From contig BPKO01000011.1 of NCBI GenBank assembly GCA_026005175.1, forward strand, positions 62,001 through 126,000: a stretch of DNA of 64,000 nucleotides. Reading direction: 5' to 3'. The position numbers were made by a program, and so were the translations under genes. Origin of the DNA: Candidatus Tectimicrobiota bacterium. Its GTDB lineage: Bacteria > Tectomicrobia > Entotheonellia > Entotheonellales > Entotheonellaceae. Of the stretch, positions 25,219 through 33,311 are shown piece by piece (position 1 is the first letter of the stretch; each line of letters begins with the position of its first letter). The notes beneath the pieces were generated by a model. The model did not search any database. It had not been told where the DNA came from and saw nothing but the letters and a program-made list of their open reading frames with translations.

Positions 25219-26041
25219 AGGTGCCTAGCTCCTCCCACAAGCGGCGGACAACCTCGTAGTCGGCGTCGGTGGCCGCCACAAACGCCTCAAAGCCCGCCTG
25301 CTGCAACAGCGCACGACCTTCCGGCGTACGGTGCCAGGAGAGGATGGCGGCGCGCAGCCGCTCTCGCTCGGCGGCAGGAAGACGGCGGTGGGCCACAAAG
25401 AGCGGGCTGGGCAGCGCCGGCAGGGCGGCCAGCACGCGCAGCTGCAGGCGGCGCTTGGCTTCAAACAGGCGCAGCGGCGGCGACGCCGTCACGCAGGCGC
25501 TGGCGCCGCCAAGCAGGAGCTGGTGCAGGCACGAGCTGTGCGAGCGGTAGTAAACCAGAGTGACATCGCGTCCGGGTACCAGGCCGACGCGCCAGAGGGC
25601 GTGCCTGAACACCAGGCTCACCGCTGCCTGCGGCGGCGGCAGGGCGACGGGGTGGCCGCGCAGCTCGAGGAGATTGCGCAGCGGGCTGGCCGGCAAGACG
25701 ACCACCAGGGGGACGAGGGGCTGCCGGCGGCGCGCCAGGGGCAAGTAGCCGGCCGCAGCGGCGATGCGGACGTAGTCAAAAGGCTGGACAAACGCCAGGT
25801 CATAGCGCTGCTCTTGCAGCGCCGCTCCAAAGGCTTCAAAGCTGGCGGCGGTGCGAAAGCGCACCTGGCGGCCCACCGCCTCCCCCAGCGCCGCTGCCAG
25901 CGGGGCAAAGAGCCGCTCCAGCTGCACCGGCGGCAGGTAAGGGAACACCCCCAGGGTGTACGCCGCAGGCGGCGGGGAAGCTTGCGGCCACGCCTGGCCG
26001 CTCAGCACCAGCAGGGCCAGGCCAAGGCACAAGGGTCGCAT
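25100..26041 (-). CDS. PhnD-like periplasmic binding protein
   Basis: The 313-residue product has a signal peptide (MRPLCLGLALLVLSGQAWPQ) and the PhnD/phosphonate-type fold: YTLGVFPYLPPVQLERLF, then RYDLAFVQPFDYVRIAAA. No ABC permease or ATPase lies nearby; instead a hybrid kinase follows with a 119-base overlap, so it likely acts as a sensory ligand-binding subunit. The tail after [11 protein letters not shown] is compositionally odd ([14 protein letters not shown]), suggesting the stop may have been lost by mutation or by a frameshift near 25225. Confidence 0.75.
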   Translation of the reverse strand: MRPLCLGLALLVLSGQAWPQASPPPAAYTLGVFPYLPPVQLERLFAPLAAALGEAVGRQVRFRTAASFEAFGAALQEQRYDLAFVQPFDYVRIAAAAGYLPLARRRQPLVPLVVVLPASPLRNLLELRGHPVALPPPQAAVSLVFRHALWRVGLVPGRDVTLVYYRSHSSCLHQLLLGGASACVTASPPLRLFEAKRRLQLRVLAALPALPSPLFVAHRRLPAAERERLRAAILSWHRTPEGRALLQQAGFEAFVAATDADYEVVRRLWEELGTYEAPHTPALPHCRDDCFAGGRGNGPGVVADAGAARACCH

Positions 26042-26167
26042 GGCGAGAGTCCCAAAAAAGACAGCGCGCTGCCCAGGCGGCGAGCTCGGCAAGCCCGTCC
26101 CTTTCATTTTACCCTTATCGGCCACGCCCGGCTTTTACCTTAATTCGCAAGCCGACCGGCAAAGAAA

Positions 26168-26183
26168 CGGCACGTATTTTGCA
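26168..26183 (+). promoter_or_regulatory. Sigma-54 promoter for SQR
   Basis: CGGCACGTATTTTGCA has GG at -24 and GC at -12 with the correct 10-base separation. The predicted transcript would start about 25 bases before the SQR ATG. No GACA-N3-TGTC site is seen upstream. Confidence 0.6.
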
Positions 26184-26219
26184 AAACTCTGCTGTGCCTA
26201 CATGGAGGAGGGAATTTCG

Positions 26220-27542
26220 ATGCTGCTGCCTGGAGCACGCCGGCGCCAAGCGCTGGCGCGGGCTGCCGAGCTGGCGCTGCAGGCCGGCTTTGCCCTTGCC
26301 GCGCGCCGGCGGACGGCGCCGGTGCGCACTGCGGCCCGTTTTGTCATTGTTGGCGGTGGCACCGCCGGCCTCACGGTGGCCGCCCGCCTGTGCCGGGCCC
26401 TGGAGGCGCCGCGCCTGACCCTCATTGAGCCCTCTTGCCGCCACCTTTACCAGCCGGGGCAGACCCTGGTGGCGGCTGGCCTCTTTGCCAAAGCGCACTT
26501 CGTGCGCCCGCAGCGGCACTACCTGCCGCGCGCCGTCACCTGGCTGCAAGACCGCGCCGTGCTCATCGACCCCGAGCGCCAGGTGGTGGTCACCGGCAAC
26601 GGCACGCCGGTGCCATACGACTTCCTCGTGGTGGCCACCGGCGTCGAGCTGCACCCCGAGCAGCTGCCGGGCTTGGAGGGGCACCTGGGACGCGACGGCC
26701 TCTGTACCATTTATACCCCCGAGCAGGCCGAGCAGACCTGGCACATGCTGTCTAGCTTTCAGGGCGGCACCGCCCTTTTCACCCAGCCTGCCACCCCCAT
26801 CAAATGCGGCGGGGCGCCGCAGAAAATCATGTACCTGGCGGCCGACCTCTTCCGCCGCCACGGCGTGCACCGCCGCACGCAAGTGATTTTTGCCACGCCG
26901 GGCGAGCGCCTCTTTGGCATCGACGCCTATGCTCGCACCCTGGCAGGGGTGGCCGCCCGCAAAGGCGTTGTCTGTGCCTTTCGCCACCGGCTGGTCGAAG
27001 TGCGGGCGGCGCAGCGGCAAGCAGTCTTTGCCGTGGCGGACGAGCACCACCCCACCAGCGAGCGCCACGAGGTGCTCTCTTACGACTTGCTGCACCTCGT
27101 GCCGCCCATGAGCCCGCCAGCGGCGGTGCAGCAAAGCCCCCTGGCCCACGCCAGCGGCCCGCAACAGGGCTGGCTTCAAGTCGACCGCCATACCCTGCAG
27201 CACCCGCGCTACGCCAACGTCTTTGCCCTGGGCGACGTTATCGACGCGCCCGGCACCAAAACCGGCGCTGCGGTGCGCAAGCAGGCGCCGGTGTTGGTGC
27301 ACAACCTGCTGGCCACCTTGCAAGGGCAGGATGCCAGCCGCTTCCGCCGCTACCACGGCTATACCTCCTGCCCCCTTATCACCGGTTATGGCCGTGTCAT
27401 GCTGGCCGAGTTCGACTACGACTTGCGGCCGCTATCGACGTTTCCTTGGGATCCGGCGCGGCCGCGCCGCAGCATGTGGCTGCTCAAGCTCTACCTGCTG
27501 CCGGCCCTTTACTGGCACGGCATGCTGCGCGGCCTGGCCTGA
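26220..27542 (+). CDS. sqr: Sulfide:quinone oxidoreductase
   Basis: The 440-residue flavoprotein oxidises sulfide to sulfane sulfur and passes electrons to the quinone pool at the membrane. The FAD-binding fingerprint is FVIVGGGTAGLTVAARL (about residue 40), followed by YQPGQTLVAAGLF. Redox-active cysteines are C196 (PIKCGGAPQK) and C384 (YTSCPLITGYGR), the pair seen in type II SQR (SQOR-like). FALGDVIDAPGTKTGAAVRKQ is the second FAD motif, and a C-terminal amphipathic stretch (LLKLYLLPALYWHGML) would anchor it. ATG 26220 has GGAGGAGGG upstream. A sigma-54 promoter precedes it. Confidence 0.93.
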   Translation: MLLPGARRRQALARAAELALQAGFALAARRRTAPVRTAARFVIVGGGTAGLTVAARLCRALEAPRLTLIEPSCRHLYQPGQTLVAAGLFAKAHFVRPQRHYLPRAVTWLQDRAVLIDPERQVVVTGNGTPVPYDFLVVATGVELHPEQLPGLEGHLGRDGLCTIYTPEQAEQTWHMLSSFQGGTALFTQPATPIKCGGAPQKIMYLAADLFRRHGVHRRTQVIFATPGERLFGIDAYARTLAGVAARKGVVCAFRHRLVEVRAAQRQAVFAVADEHHPTSERHEVLSYDLLHLVPPMSPPAAVQQSPLAHASGPQQGWLQVDRHTLQHPRYANVFALGDVIDAPGTKTGAAVRKQAPVLVHNLLATLQGQDASRFRRYHGYTSCPLITGYGRVMLAEFDYDLRPLSTFPWDPARPRRSMWLLKLYLLPALYWHGMLRGLA

Positions 27543-27566
27543 GGGCCTGTCGTGTTGGCAGCCGCG

Positions 27567-27595
27567 TTGACAATGCCGGCTGCGTGCGCTATGAA
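27567..27595 (+). promoter_or_regulatory. Sigma-70 promoter for the encapsulin operon
   Basis: Perfect TTGACA at 27567-27572, a 17-base spacer, and TATGAA at 27590-27595. The EncFtn gene starts 39 bases downstream. Confidence 0.65.
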
Positions 27596-27633
27596 AAAAC
27601 ACCGTCGTGCCGACCCGTGCTGAGGAGGAGCCC

Positions 27634-27999
27634 ATGGCGACGAGCAGTGCCAGTTACCACGAGCCTCTGGATAAGCTCTCCCCTGCTACGATGGACTACC
27701 ATCGGGCGCTGGTTTCCTTGCAGGAGGAGCTCGAAGCCGTCGATTGGTACCAGCAACGGGCCGATGCCTGTGGCGACGACGAGCTGCGTGCCATCTTGCT
27801 GCACAACATGCGCGAGGAGATCGAGCACGCCAGCATGCTCCTCGAGTGGCTGCGCCGCCACCATCCCGACTTTGACCGCTGCTTGCGCACGTATCTGTTT
27901 ACCACGCAGCGCATCGTCGAGCTCGAGTCGAATGGCGAGGCCGCGGCCGTACCGCCCTCGCCGCGGGCTTTCACCATCGGGTCGCTGCGGGACGCCTGA
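27634..27999 (+). CDS. Encapsulated ferritin (EncFtn) cargo protein
   Basis: The 121-residue two-helix ferritin-like protein carries the EncFtn iron site at the same residue numbers as the Rhodospirillum protein: E32, E62 and H65, with E31, E34 and W38 at the entry site (EELEAVDWYQQR and HNMREEIEHASMLLEW). It oxidises Fe(II) at the interface of a ring-shaped decamer. The extreme C-terminus FTIGSLRDA is a typical encapsulin targeting peptide. It is followed 3 bases later by the encapsulin shell gene. Confidence 0.92.
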   Translation: MATSSASYHEPLDKLSPATMDYHRALVSLQEELEAVDWYQQRADACGDDELRAILLHNMREEIEHASMLLEWLRRHHPDFDRCLRTYLFTTQRIVELESNGEAAAVPPSPRAFTIGSLRDA

Positions 28000-28002
28000 G
28001 CC

Positions 28003-28816
28003 ATGGCTTACCTCAACCGACACCTGGCGCCGTTTCCTGCCTCCGTCTGGCAGCGCCTGGACGAGGCGGCAGTGCGTGCGGGCCCGTGACCTGCTCACCG
28101 GGCGGCGTTTCCTGGACCTCGATGGCCCTTACGGGGTGGGGCTGACTGCCCTTGAAGTAGGCAACGACGAGTACTGCCGCCAGCCAGGACCGCAGGAAGC
28201 GGGCGCGGTGATGGGGCGAACCATTTCCGTCCCCATGCTGCGCAAGGACTTTCGCCTCAGTATCCGCCGCCTGGCCGCCCACCTCGAGATGGGACAGCCC
28301 TTGCTGCTGACGCCGGTGGAAGAAGCGGCCGAAGCAGTGGCTCGGCGAGAAGAGGAGTTCATTTACTACGGGCAGCCTGACTTTGGATTGCAGGGACTGC
28401 TCACCGCGCAAGGACGCCTGCACCACGAAGGCGGCGACTGGTCGGACCTGGATCGCGTCCTCGACGACGTGCTAGCGGCGGTAAACGCGCTCGACGCCCG
28501 TGGCTTCCGCGGCCCTTACGCTTTGGCGCTGGCGCCTTCCCTCTACAACGGGCTGTTCCGGCGCTACGCCGGCACCGACATGCTGCAGCTCGAGCACCTG
28601 CGGCGGCTGTGCCAGCGCGGTGTCTACAAGGCGCCCATCGAGGGTGGGGTGCTTGTCGACCCCCGCGTCGGCCGGTTGGTGGTAGGGCAAGACCTGATGG
28701 TAGGCTACGTGGGGCAGGATGGCATCCACTACCAGCTTTATGTCTGCGAGAGCATCGTGCTCATGCTCGAGACGCCGCAGGCCATTTGCACTATCCGGCC
28801 ACGCACCGCTTCGTGA
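28003..28816 (+). CDS. Encapsulin shell protein, frameshifted
   Basis: ATG 28003 opens AYLNRHLAPFPASVWQRLDE, the encapsulin N-terminus, then runs into TGA after AAVRAGP. Dropping one G from the GGG at 28080-28082 restores AAVRARDLLTGRRFLDL and the frame continues through GPYGVGLTALEVGN and YVGQDGIHYQLYVCES to 28816, giving about 270 residues, the normal size for an HK97-fold T=1 shell. With EncFtn it should form an iron-storing nanocompartment. The shift is most likely an assembly error. Confidence 0.88.
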
Positions 28817-28820
28817 GCCA

Positions 28821-29162
28821 TTACGCCTCCGCAAGCGGGCCGTCTGGCGCGCCAGCAGGCGCCGCCAGCGGCGCCTGCAAGCGGGCACAGACGAGGTCGC
28901 AGAGCTCAAAGACGTGCTCGTCGGCAATGGCGTAGTAAACTGCCGACCCTACCTGCCGCCGCCGCACCAGCCCGGCGGCGTGGAGCACTTTGAGGTGCTT
29001 GCTGACGTTGGGTTGCGTCGTTCCTAGTCGTGCGGCGAGCGCCGACACGCTTTGCTCGCCCTCTTCCAGCGCCTGTAGCAGGCGCAGGCGCGTGGGCTCG
29101 CCCAACGCCTTAAAGCGCGCCGCCACCAGCGCCAGTGCCTCAGGCGAGAGCCGCCGCGGCAT
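28821..29162 (-). CDS. ArsR-family transcriptional repressor
   Basis: The 113-residue winged-helix protein has the ArsR recognition helix region (SVSALAARLGTTQPNVSKHL then KVLHAAGLVRRRQVGSAVYY) and two C-terminal cysteines in FELCDLVCARL that could form the thiol switch of persulfide-sensing members. It is divergent from the persulfide dioxygenase gene, with a palindrome between them, so it probably represses that gene and itself and responds to sulfane sulfur. Confidence 0.85.
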   Translation of the reverse strand: MPRRLSPEALALVAARFKALGEPTRLRLLQALEEGEQSVSALAARLGTTQPNVSKHLKVLHAAGLVRRRQVGSAVYYAIADEHVFELCDLVCARLQAPLAAPAGAPDGPLAEA

Positions 29163-29177
29163 CGTGCCTCCCCTGCG

Positions 29178-29204
29178 TTGACGAATTAACCATCTGGTTA
29201 TACA
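29178..29204 (+). promoter_or_regulatory. Promoter with ArsR-type operator TAACCATCTGGTTA
   Basis: TTGACG (29178-29183) and TATACA (29199-29204) flank the perfect 14-bp palindrome TAACCATCTGGTTA at 29187-29200. The spacer is only 15 bases, short for sigma-70, but the operator lies where a bound repressor would block polymerase. Confidence 0.55.
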
Positions 29205-29278
29205 TTCAACCCAAGGGCACTATACCAGAGGGCGGCGGCTCTGCCAAGCGGGGCTGCCAGGCAAAGAAGGAGCGGGCA

Positions 29279-30676
29279 ATGTTTTTCAAGCAATACTACC
29301 TGGGCTGTTTGGCGCATGCCTCGTACCTCATCGGCGATGAGGGCAGCCACACCGCCGTGGTGGTCGATCCGCAGCGCGACGTCGAACAGTACCTCGAAGA
29401 CGCCGCGCACCACGGGCTGGACATCCGCTACGTCTTCCTCACCCACTTCCACGCCGACTTCCTCGCTGGCCACCTGGAGCTGCGCGACCGCGTCGGCGCC
29501 ACCATCTGCCTGGGCGCCCGCGCCCAGGCCGACTACGCCTTTCGCCCCTTTGGCGACGGCGACACCCTGGAGCTGGGCAGCGTGCGCCTGCAGGTGCTGG
29601 AAACCCCTGGCCACACGCCGGAGAGCATCTGCATTTTGGTCTACGACTTGGCCCGCGACGCCACCGCCCCTTACGCCGTGCTCACCGGCGACACCCTGTT
29701 CATCGGCGACGTGGGCCGCCCCGACCTGCTGGCTTCCATCGGCCTCAGCGCCGAGGAACTCGCCGGCATGCTCTACGACTCCCTGCACAGCAAGCTCCTT
29801 GCGCTGCCCGACGCCACCCTGGTCTACCCGGCCCACGGCGCCGGCTCCATGTGCGGCAAGAACCTGAGCAGCGACACCGTCTCCACCCTTGGCCAGCAGC
29901 GGCGCTACAACTATGCCCTGCAGCCCATGTCCCGGGAAGACTTCATCCGCCTGGTCACCGCCGATCAACCTGAAGCGCCGCCTTACTTTGCCTATGACGC
30001 CCTGCTCAACCGCCAGGAGCGGCAAACCCTGGAGCGCGCCCTGCAGCAAGAGCTCAAGCCCCTTTCCCTCGACGAGGTGCTGCGCCTGATGAACGCCGGC
30101 GCCCAGGTGCTCGACGTGCGCGAAGCCGCCGACTTCGAAGGCGCCCACCTGGCCGGCAGCCTCAATATTGGCCTAGGGGGCAGCTACGCCACCTGGGCAG
30201 GCACGCTCCTGGAACGCGACAAGCCGGTGGTCCTCATCGCCGCGCCCGGCCGCGAGTACGAGGCGGCGATGCGCTTGGGACGCATCGGCTTTGACATCGT
30301 CGCCGGCTACCTCGAGGGCGGCATGCAGGCCTTGGAGAAGCGCCCCGAGCTGCTGCGGCGTACCCTGCGCATCACCGCCCCGGCCCTGGCCGAGCTGCTG
30401 GCTTCCCCCGCACCGCCCCTGGTGCTCGACGTGCGCACGCCGCGTGAGTGGCAAGAAAAGCACATCGAGGGCAGCCACAACCTTCCCCTCAACCGCCTGC
30501 GAGAGCGCCTCGCCGAGATTCCGCGCGACCGGCTGGTGGTGGTGCACTGCGCCAGCGGCTACCGCTCGGCCATCGCCGTCAGTCTGCTCGAGCGGCACGG
30601 GCTGACCCAGCTGGCTGACCTGGTGGGCGGCTTTGCCGCCTGGGAGGCCTCCCAGCTGGCCACCGTGCACGGTTAA
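29279..30676 (+). CDS. Persulfide dioxygenase-rhodanese fusion (CstB-like)
   Basis: The 465-residue protein has an N-terminal metallo-beta-lactamase domain with the iron site of persulfide dioxygenases (THFHADFLAGH, ETPGHTPES, TGDTLFIGDVGRPD), then two rhodanese domains. The first (residues 265-355) has no catalytic cysteine (VLIAAPGREYE); the second has the active loop VVHCASGYRSAIA. This matches CstB-type multidomain enzymes that oxidise persulfide to sulfite and thiosulfate, removing the product of SQR. The ATG at 29279 has AAGGAG upstream. Confidence 0.9.
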   Translation: MFFKQYYLGCLAHASYLIGDEGSHTAVVVDPQRDVEQYLEDAAHHGLDIRYVFLTHFHADFLAGHLELRDRVGATICLGARAQADYAFRPFGDGDTLELGSVRLQVLETPGHTPESICILVYDLARDATAPYAVLTGDTLFIGDVGRPDLLASIGLSAEELAGMLYDSLHSKLLALPDATLVYPAHGAGSMCGKNLSSDTVSTLGQQRRYNYALQPMSREDFIRLVTADQPEAPPYFAYDALLNRQERQTLERALQQELKPLSLDEVLRLMNAGAQVLDVREAADFEGAHLAGSLNIGLGGSYATWAGTLLERDKPVVLIAAPGREYEAAMRLGRIGFDIVAGYLEGGMQALEKRPELLRRTLRITAPALAELLASPAPPLVLDVRTPREWQEKHIEGSHNLPLNRLRERLAEIPRDRLVVVHCASGYRSAIAVSLLERHGLTQLADLVGGFAAWEASQLATVHG

Positions 30677-30834
30677 GGGCGTGCGTGCCGTACCGCCCGC
30701 ACCCCCTCGCTGAGCATGGCCAGCGCCTGCTGCGCTTCGGCCACCAGCGCCAGCACGCCGTCAAGGCCAAGCAGGCCCACCACCTGCTGCGGCGCGTCGA
30801 CCCCCACCGGGCGCCGCACGCGGACAAAGCGCAT
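30673..30834 (-). CDS. Possible small protein, C-terminal fragment
   Basis: 53 codons reading MRFVRVRRPVGVDAPQQVVG, LLGLDGVLALVAEAQQALAM, then a basic tail; the amphipathic pattern looks protein-like, but there is no clear ribosome binding site and it overlaps the PDO stop by 4 bases. It may be a remnant. Confidence 0.3.
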   Translation of the reverse strand: MRFVRVRRPVGVDAPQQVVGLLGLDGVLALVAEAQQALAMLSEGVRAVRHARP

Positions 30835-30918
30835 CTCGTCCAGAGCAGCGGCAAGAAGCCGGCTGCCACCCGCAAGATCCGTGCCGCAACCCACCGCCTT
30901 GCGCCGGCGCCGCAAGGT

Positions 30919-30951
30919 GACAGCTTGTCCGCTGTCCCCTGACAGGATGTC
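30919..30951. promoter_or_regulatory. Paired GACA-N3-TGTC upstream activator sites
   Basis: GACAGCTTGTC at 30919-30929 and GACAGGATGTC at 30941-30951 are 22 bp apart, two helical turns, and end 55 bases before the sigma-54 promoter at 31006. Confidence 0.65.
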
Positions 30952-31005
30952 ACCGGCAGCGCAGCGCGGGCGCGCTGGGTGCGGGGCCGGCCGTGCCGGC
31001 GGGGC

Positions 31006-31021
31006 TGGTACGGGAGTTGCA
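31006..31021 (+). promoter_or_regulatory. Sigma-54 promoter for the aldolase-PFK-PEP synthase operon
   Basis: TGGTACGGGAGTTGCA has TGG and TTGC separated by 8 bases. The aldolase ATG lies 39 bases downstream. Confidence 0.75.
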
Positions 31022-31059
31022 CTTTGCGACAGACATGGGGCTGCAAGGGAGGAAAAGGC

Positions 31060-31974
31060 ATGACCCAGACACGCGTGCAGGAGATCCTGAGCTGGTACGC
31101 CAGCGAGACGCCAGGGACGCGGGCCAACCTGGCGCGCCTTCTCAACCACGGGCGGCTGCGGGGCACCGGCCGGCTGGTGATTTACCCCGTGGACCAGGGC
31201 TTCGAGCACGGCCCGGGGCGCTCCTTTGCGCCCAACCCGCCGGCCTACGACCCGCTGTACCACTACGACCTCGCCCTGGAGGCCGGCTGCAGCGCTTACG
31301 CCGCGCCGCTGGGCTTTATCGAAGCGGCAGCGCAGTATGACCCCGGCGCCCTGCCGCTCATCCTCAAGCTCAACAGCCACGACGTGCTGCGCCACGAAGC
31401 CGATCCCCTGCCGGCCCTCACCGCCAGCGTGCAAGACGCCCTGCGCCTGGGCTGCGCCGCCATTGGGTTTACCATTTATCCGGGCTCGGCACAGCGCACG
31501 GTGATGTACGAGCAGCTGCGCGCCCTGGCCGCCGAGGCCAAGGCATGTGGGCTGGTGGTGGTGGTGTGGTCTTACCCGCGCGGCGCCGACCTCACCCCTG
31601 AGCAGGAAACCGCCGTCGACGTGGTGGCCTATGCCGCCCACATCGCCGCCCAGCTCGGCGCCCACATCATCAAAGTGAAGCTGCCCAGCGACCTGGTGGC
31701 CCAGGAGGCGGCGCGCCGCGCCTACCAGCACATTCCCATCGCCACCCTTGCCGAACGCGTGCGCCACGTGGTGCAGAGCGCTTTCAACGGCCGCCGCATC
31801 GTGGTCTTTTCCGGCGGCGAAAGTAAGGACCTCGACACCCTGCTGCACGAGGTGCAGGCCATCCGGGCCGGCGGCGGCTTTGGCTCGATCATCGGCCGCA
31901 ATACGTTCCAGCGCCCGCGCGCCGAAGCCCTGGACATGCTGGGCAAGATCATGGACATCTACGCCCAACCCTGA
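31060..31974 (+). CDS. fbaB: Class I fructose-bisphosphate aldolase (FbaB/DhnA type)
   Basis: The 304-residue TIM-barrel protein matches the archaeal-type class I aldolases that cleave fructose 1,6-bisphosphate through a Schiff base. LVIYPVDQGFEHGPGRSF near residue 40 is the family opening, the catalytic lysine is expected in HIIKVKLPSD, and VVFSGGESKD and GSIIGRNTFQRP form the phosphate site. It leads an operon with PFK and PEP synthase 10 and 13 bases apart, driven by the sigma-54 promoter just upstream. Confidence 0.92.
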   Translation: MTQTRVQEILSWYASETPGTRANLARLLNHGRLRGTGRLVIYPVDQGFEHGPGRSFAPNPPAYDPLYHYDLALEAGCSAYAAPLGFIEAAAQYDPGALPLILKLNSHDVLRHEADPLPALTASVQDALRLGCAAIGFTIYPGSAQRTVMYEQLRALAAEAKACGLVVVVWSYPRGADLTPEQETAVDVVAYAAHIAAQLGAHIIKVKLPSDLVAQEAARRAYQHIPIATLAERVRHVVQSAFNGRRIVVFSGGESKDLDTLLHEVQAIRAGGGFGSIIGRNTFQRPRAEALDMLGKIMDIYAQP

Positions 31975-31984
31975 AGGAGGCCCT

Positions 31985-33298
31985 ATGTCGCTGCCCGCCC
32001 CCGAGGCCTTGCGCATCGAGACCCTCGGCCCTTGCCGCATTCCCTCTCCCCTGCAAGGGGAGCGCTTCGTCGACGAGGCGCGCCGCGTGCTGGTGTGTAC
32101 GGACACGCAGCAGCTGGCGCCCTACCTGAAAGCAGGGGTGCAGCCCCCCGCCTTCGAGCTGGCCGGGCCGCGGGCGCAGATCTTCTTTCGCCCCGAGACC
32201 CTCACCTGCGGCATCGTCACCTGCGGCGGGCTGTGCCCGGGGCTCAACAACGTCATTCGGTCGCTCGTCCTGAGCCTGACGTACGCTTACGGCGTGCGGC
32301 GCATTCTCGGCTTTCGCTACGGCTATGCCGGCCTGGCCAGCAAAAGCGGCTATGCCCCGCTGGTGCTCACCCCCGAAGTGGTGGACACCATCCACGAGCA
32401 GGGCGGCACCTTGCTGGGCACCTCGCGCGGGCCGCAGGACGTGGCCGACATGGTCGACACCCTGGTGCGCTGGGACGTCGGCGTGCTGTTTGCCATTGGC
32501 GGCGATGGCACCCTGCGCGGCGCCGCTGCCCTGAGCCAGGAAATCGCCCGCCGCGGTCTGAAAATCGGCGTCGTCGGCATTCCCAAGACCATTGACAACG
32601 ACCTGGAGTGGATCGAGCGCAGCTTTGGCTTTGCCACCGCCGTGGAAGAAGCGCGGCGGGTGATCGTCGGCGCCCACGCCGAGGCGCGCGGCGCCTGGAA
32701 CGGCATTGGCCTGGTCAAGCTCATGGGGCGCCACTCGGGCTTCATCGCCGCCCACGCCAGCCTGGCCAACAGCGACGTCAACTTCTGCCTGGTGCCGGAA
32801 GTGCCCTTTACGCTTGAGGGCGAAGGCGGCTTCCTGCAGGCCCTGGAGCGGCGCCTCGAGCGCAAGCACCACGCGGTGGTCGTCGTGGCCGAGGGCGCCG
32901 GCCAGGAGCTGCTGCAAGACCCGGCGCGGGTGGAGCGTGACCCCTCGGGCAACATCCGCCTCAAAGACATCGGTGCTTACCTGCGCGACGAAATCGTGCG
33001 CTACTTTGCCCGGCGCCAGCTGCCAGTGACCGTCAAGTACATCGACCCCAGCTATACCATTCGCAGCTTGCCCGCCAACTCGCTCGATGCGGAGTACTGC
33101 CTGCTGCTCGGGCAGCATGCCGTGCACGCCGGCTTGGCCGGCCGCACCAACCTGGTGGTGGGCTACTGGAACCAGCACTTCACCCACGTGCCCATCGCGC
33201 TGGCCGTGGCACGGCGCAAGCAGCTCGACCCCCAGGGCGAAACCTGGCAGCGCGTCCTGGAGGCCACCGGCCAGCCGGCCAGCCTGGTGGGCCACTGA
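31985..33298 (+). CDS. 6-phosphofructokinase, plant-like ATP-type
   Basis: The 437-residue enzyme phosphorylates fructose 6-phosphate. The nucleotide site reads IGGDGTLRGA, with Gly at the position that is Asp in PPi-dependent enzymes, and the substrate loop reads IPKTIDNDLEW, with Lys where the E. coli enzyme has Gly. That combination is known from the long plant-like (group III) ATP-PFKs; a PPi preference cannot be excluded. LVKLMGRHSGFIA is the family signature. RBS GAAGGAGG precedes ATG 31985. Confidence 0.9.
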   Translation: MSLPAPEALRIETLGPCRIPSPLQGERFVDEARRVLVCTDTQQLAPYLKAGVQPPAFELAGPRAQIFFRPETLTCGIVTCGGLCPGLNNVIRSLVLSLTYAYGVRRILGFRYGYAGLASKSGYAPLVLTPEVVDTIHEQGGTLLGTSRGPQDVADMVDTLVRWDVGVLFAIGGDGTLRGAAALSQEIARRGLKIGVVGIPKTIDNDLEWIERSFGFATAVEEARRVIVGAHAEARGAWNGIGLVKLMGRHSGFIAAHASLANSDVNFCLVPEVPFTLEGEGGFLQALERRLERKHHAVVVVAEGAGQELLQDPARVERDPSGNIRLKDIGAYLRDEIVRYFARRQLPVTVKYIDPSYTIRSLPANSLDAEYCLLLGQHAVHAGLAGRTNLVVGYWNQHFTHVPIALAVARRKQLDPQGETWQRVLEATGQPASLVGH

Positions 33299-33311
33299 GG
33301 AGGAGGAGACG

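Noticed and set aside
27554-27572. Sigma-54-like TGGCAGCCGCGTTGAC before EncFtn
   Set aside because: The -12 element ends in GA rather than GC; the overlapping TTGACA-N17-TATGAA sigma-70 promoter is the better reading.
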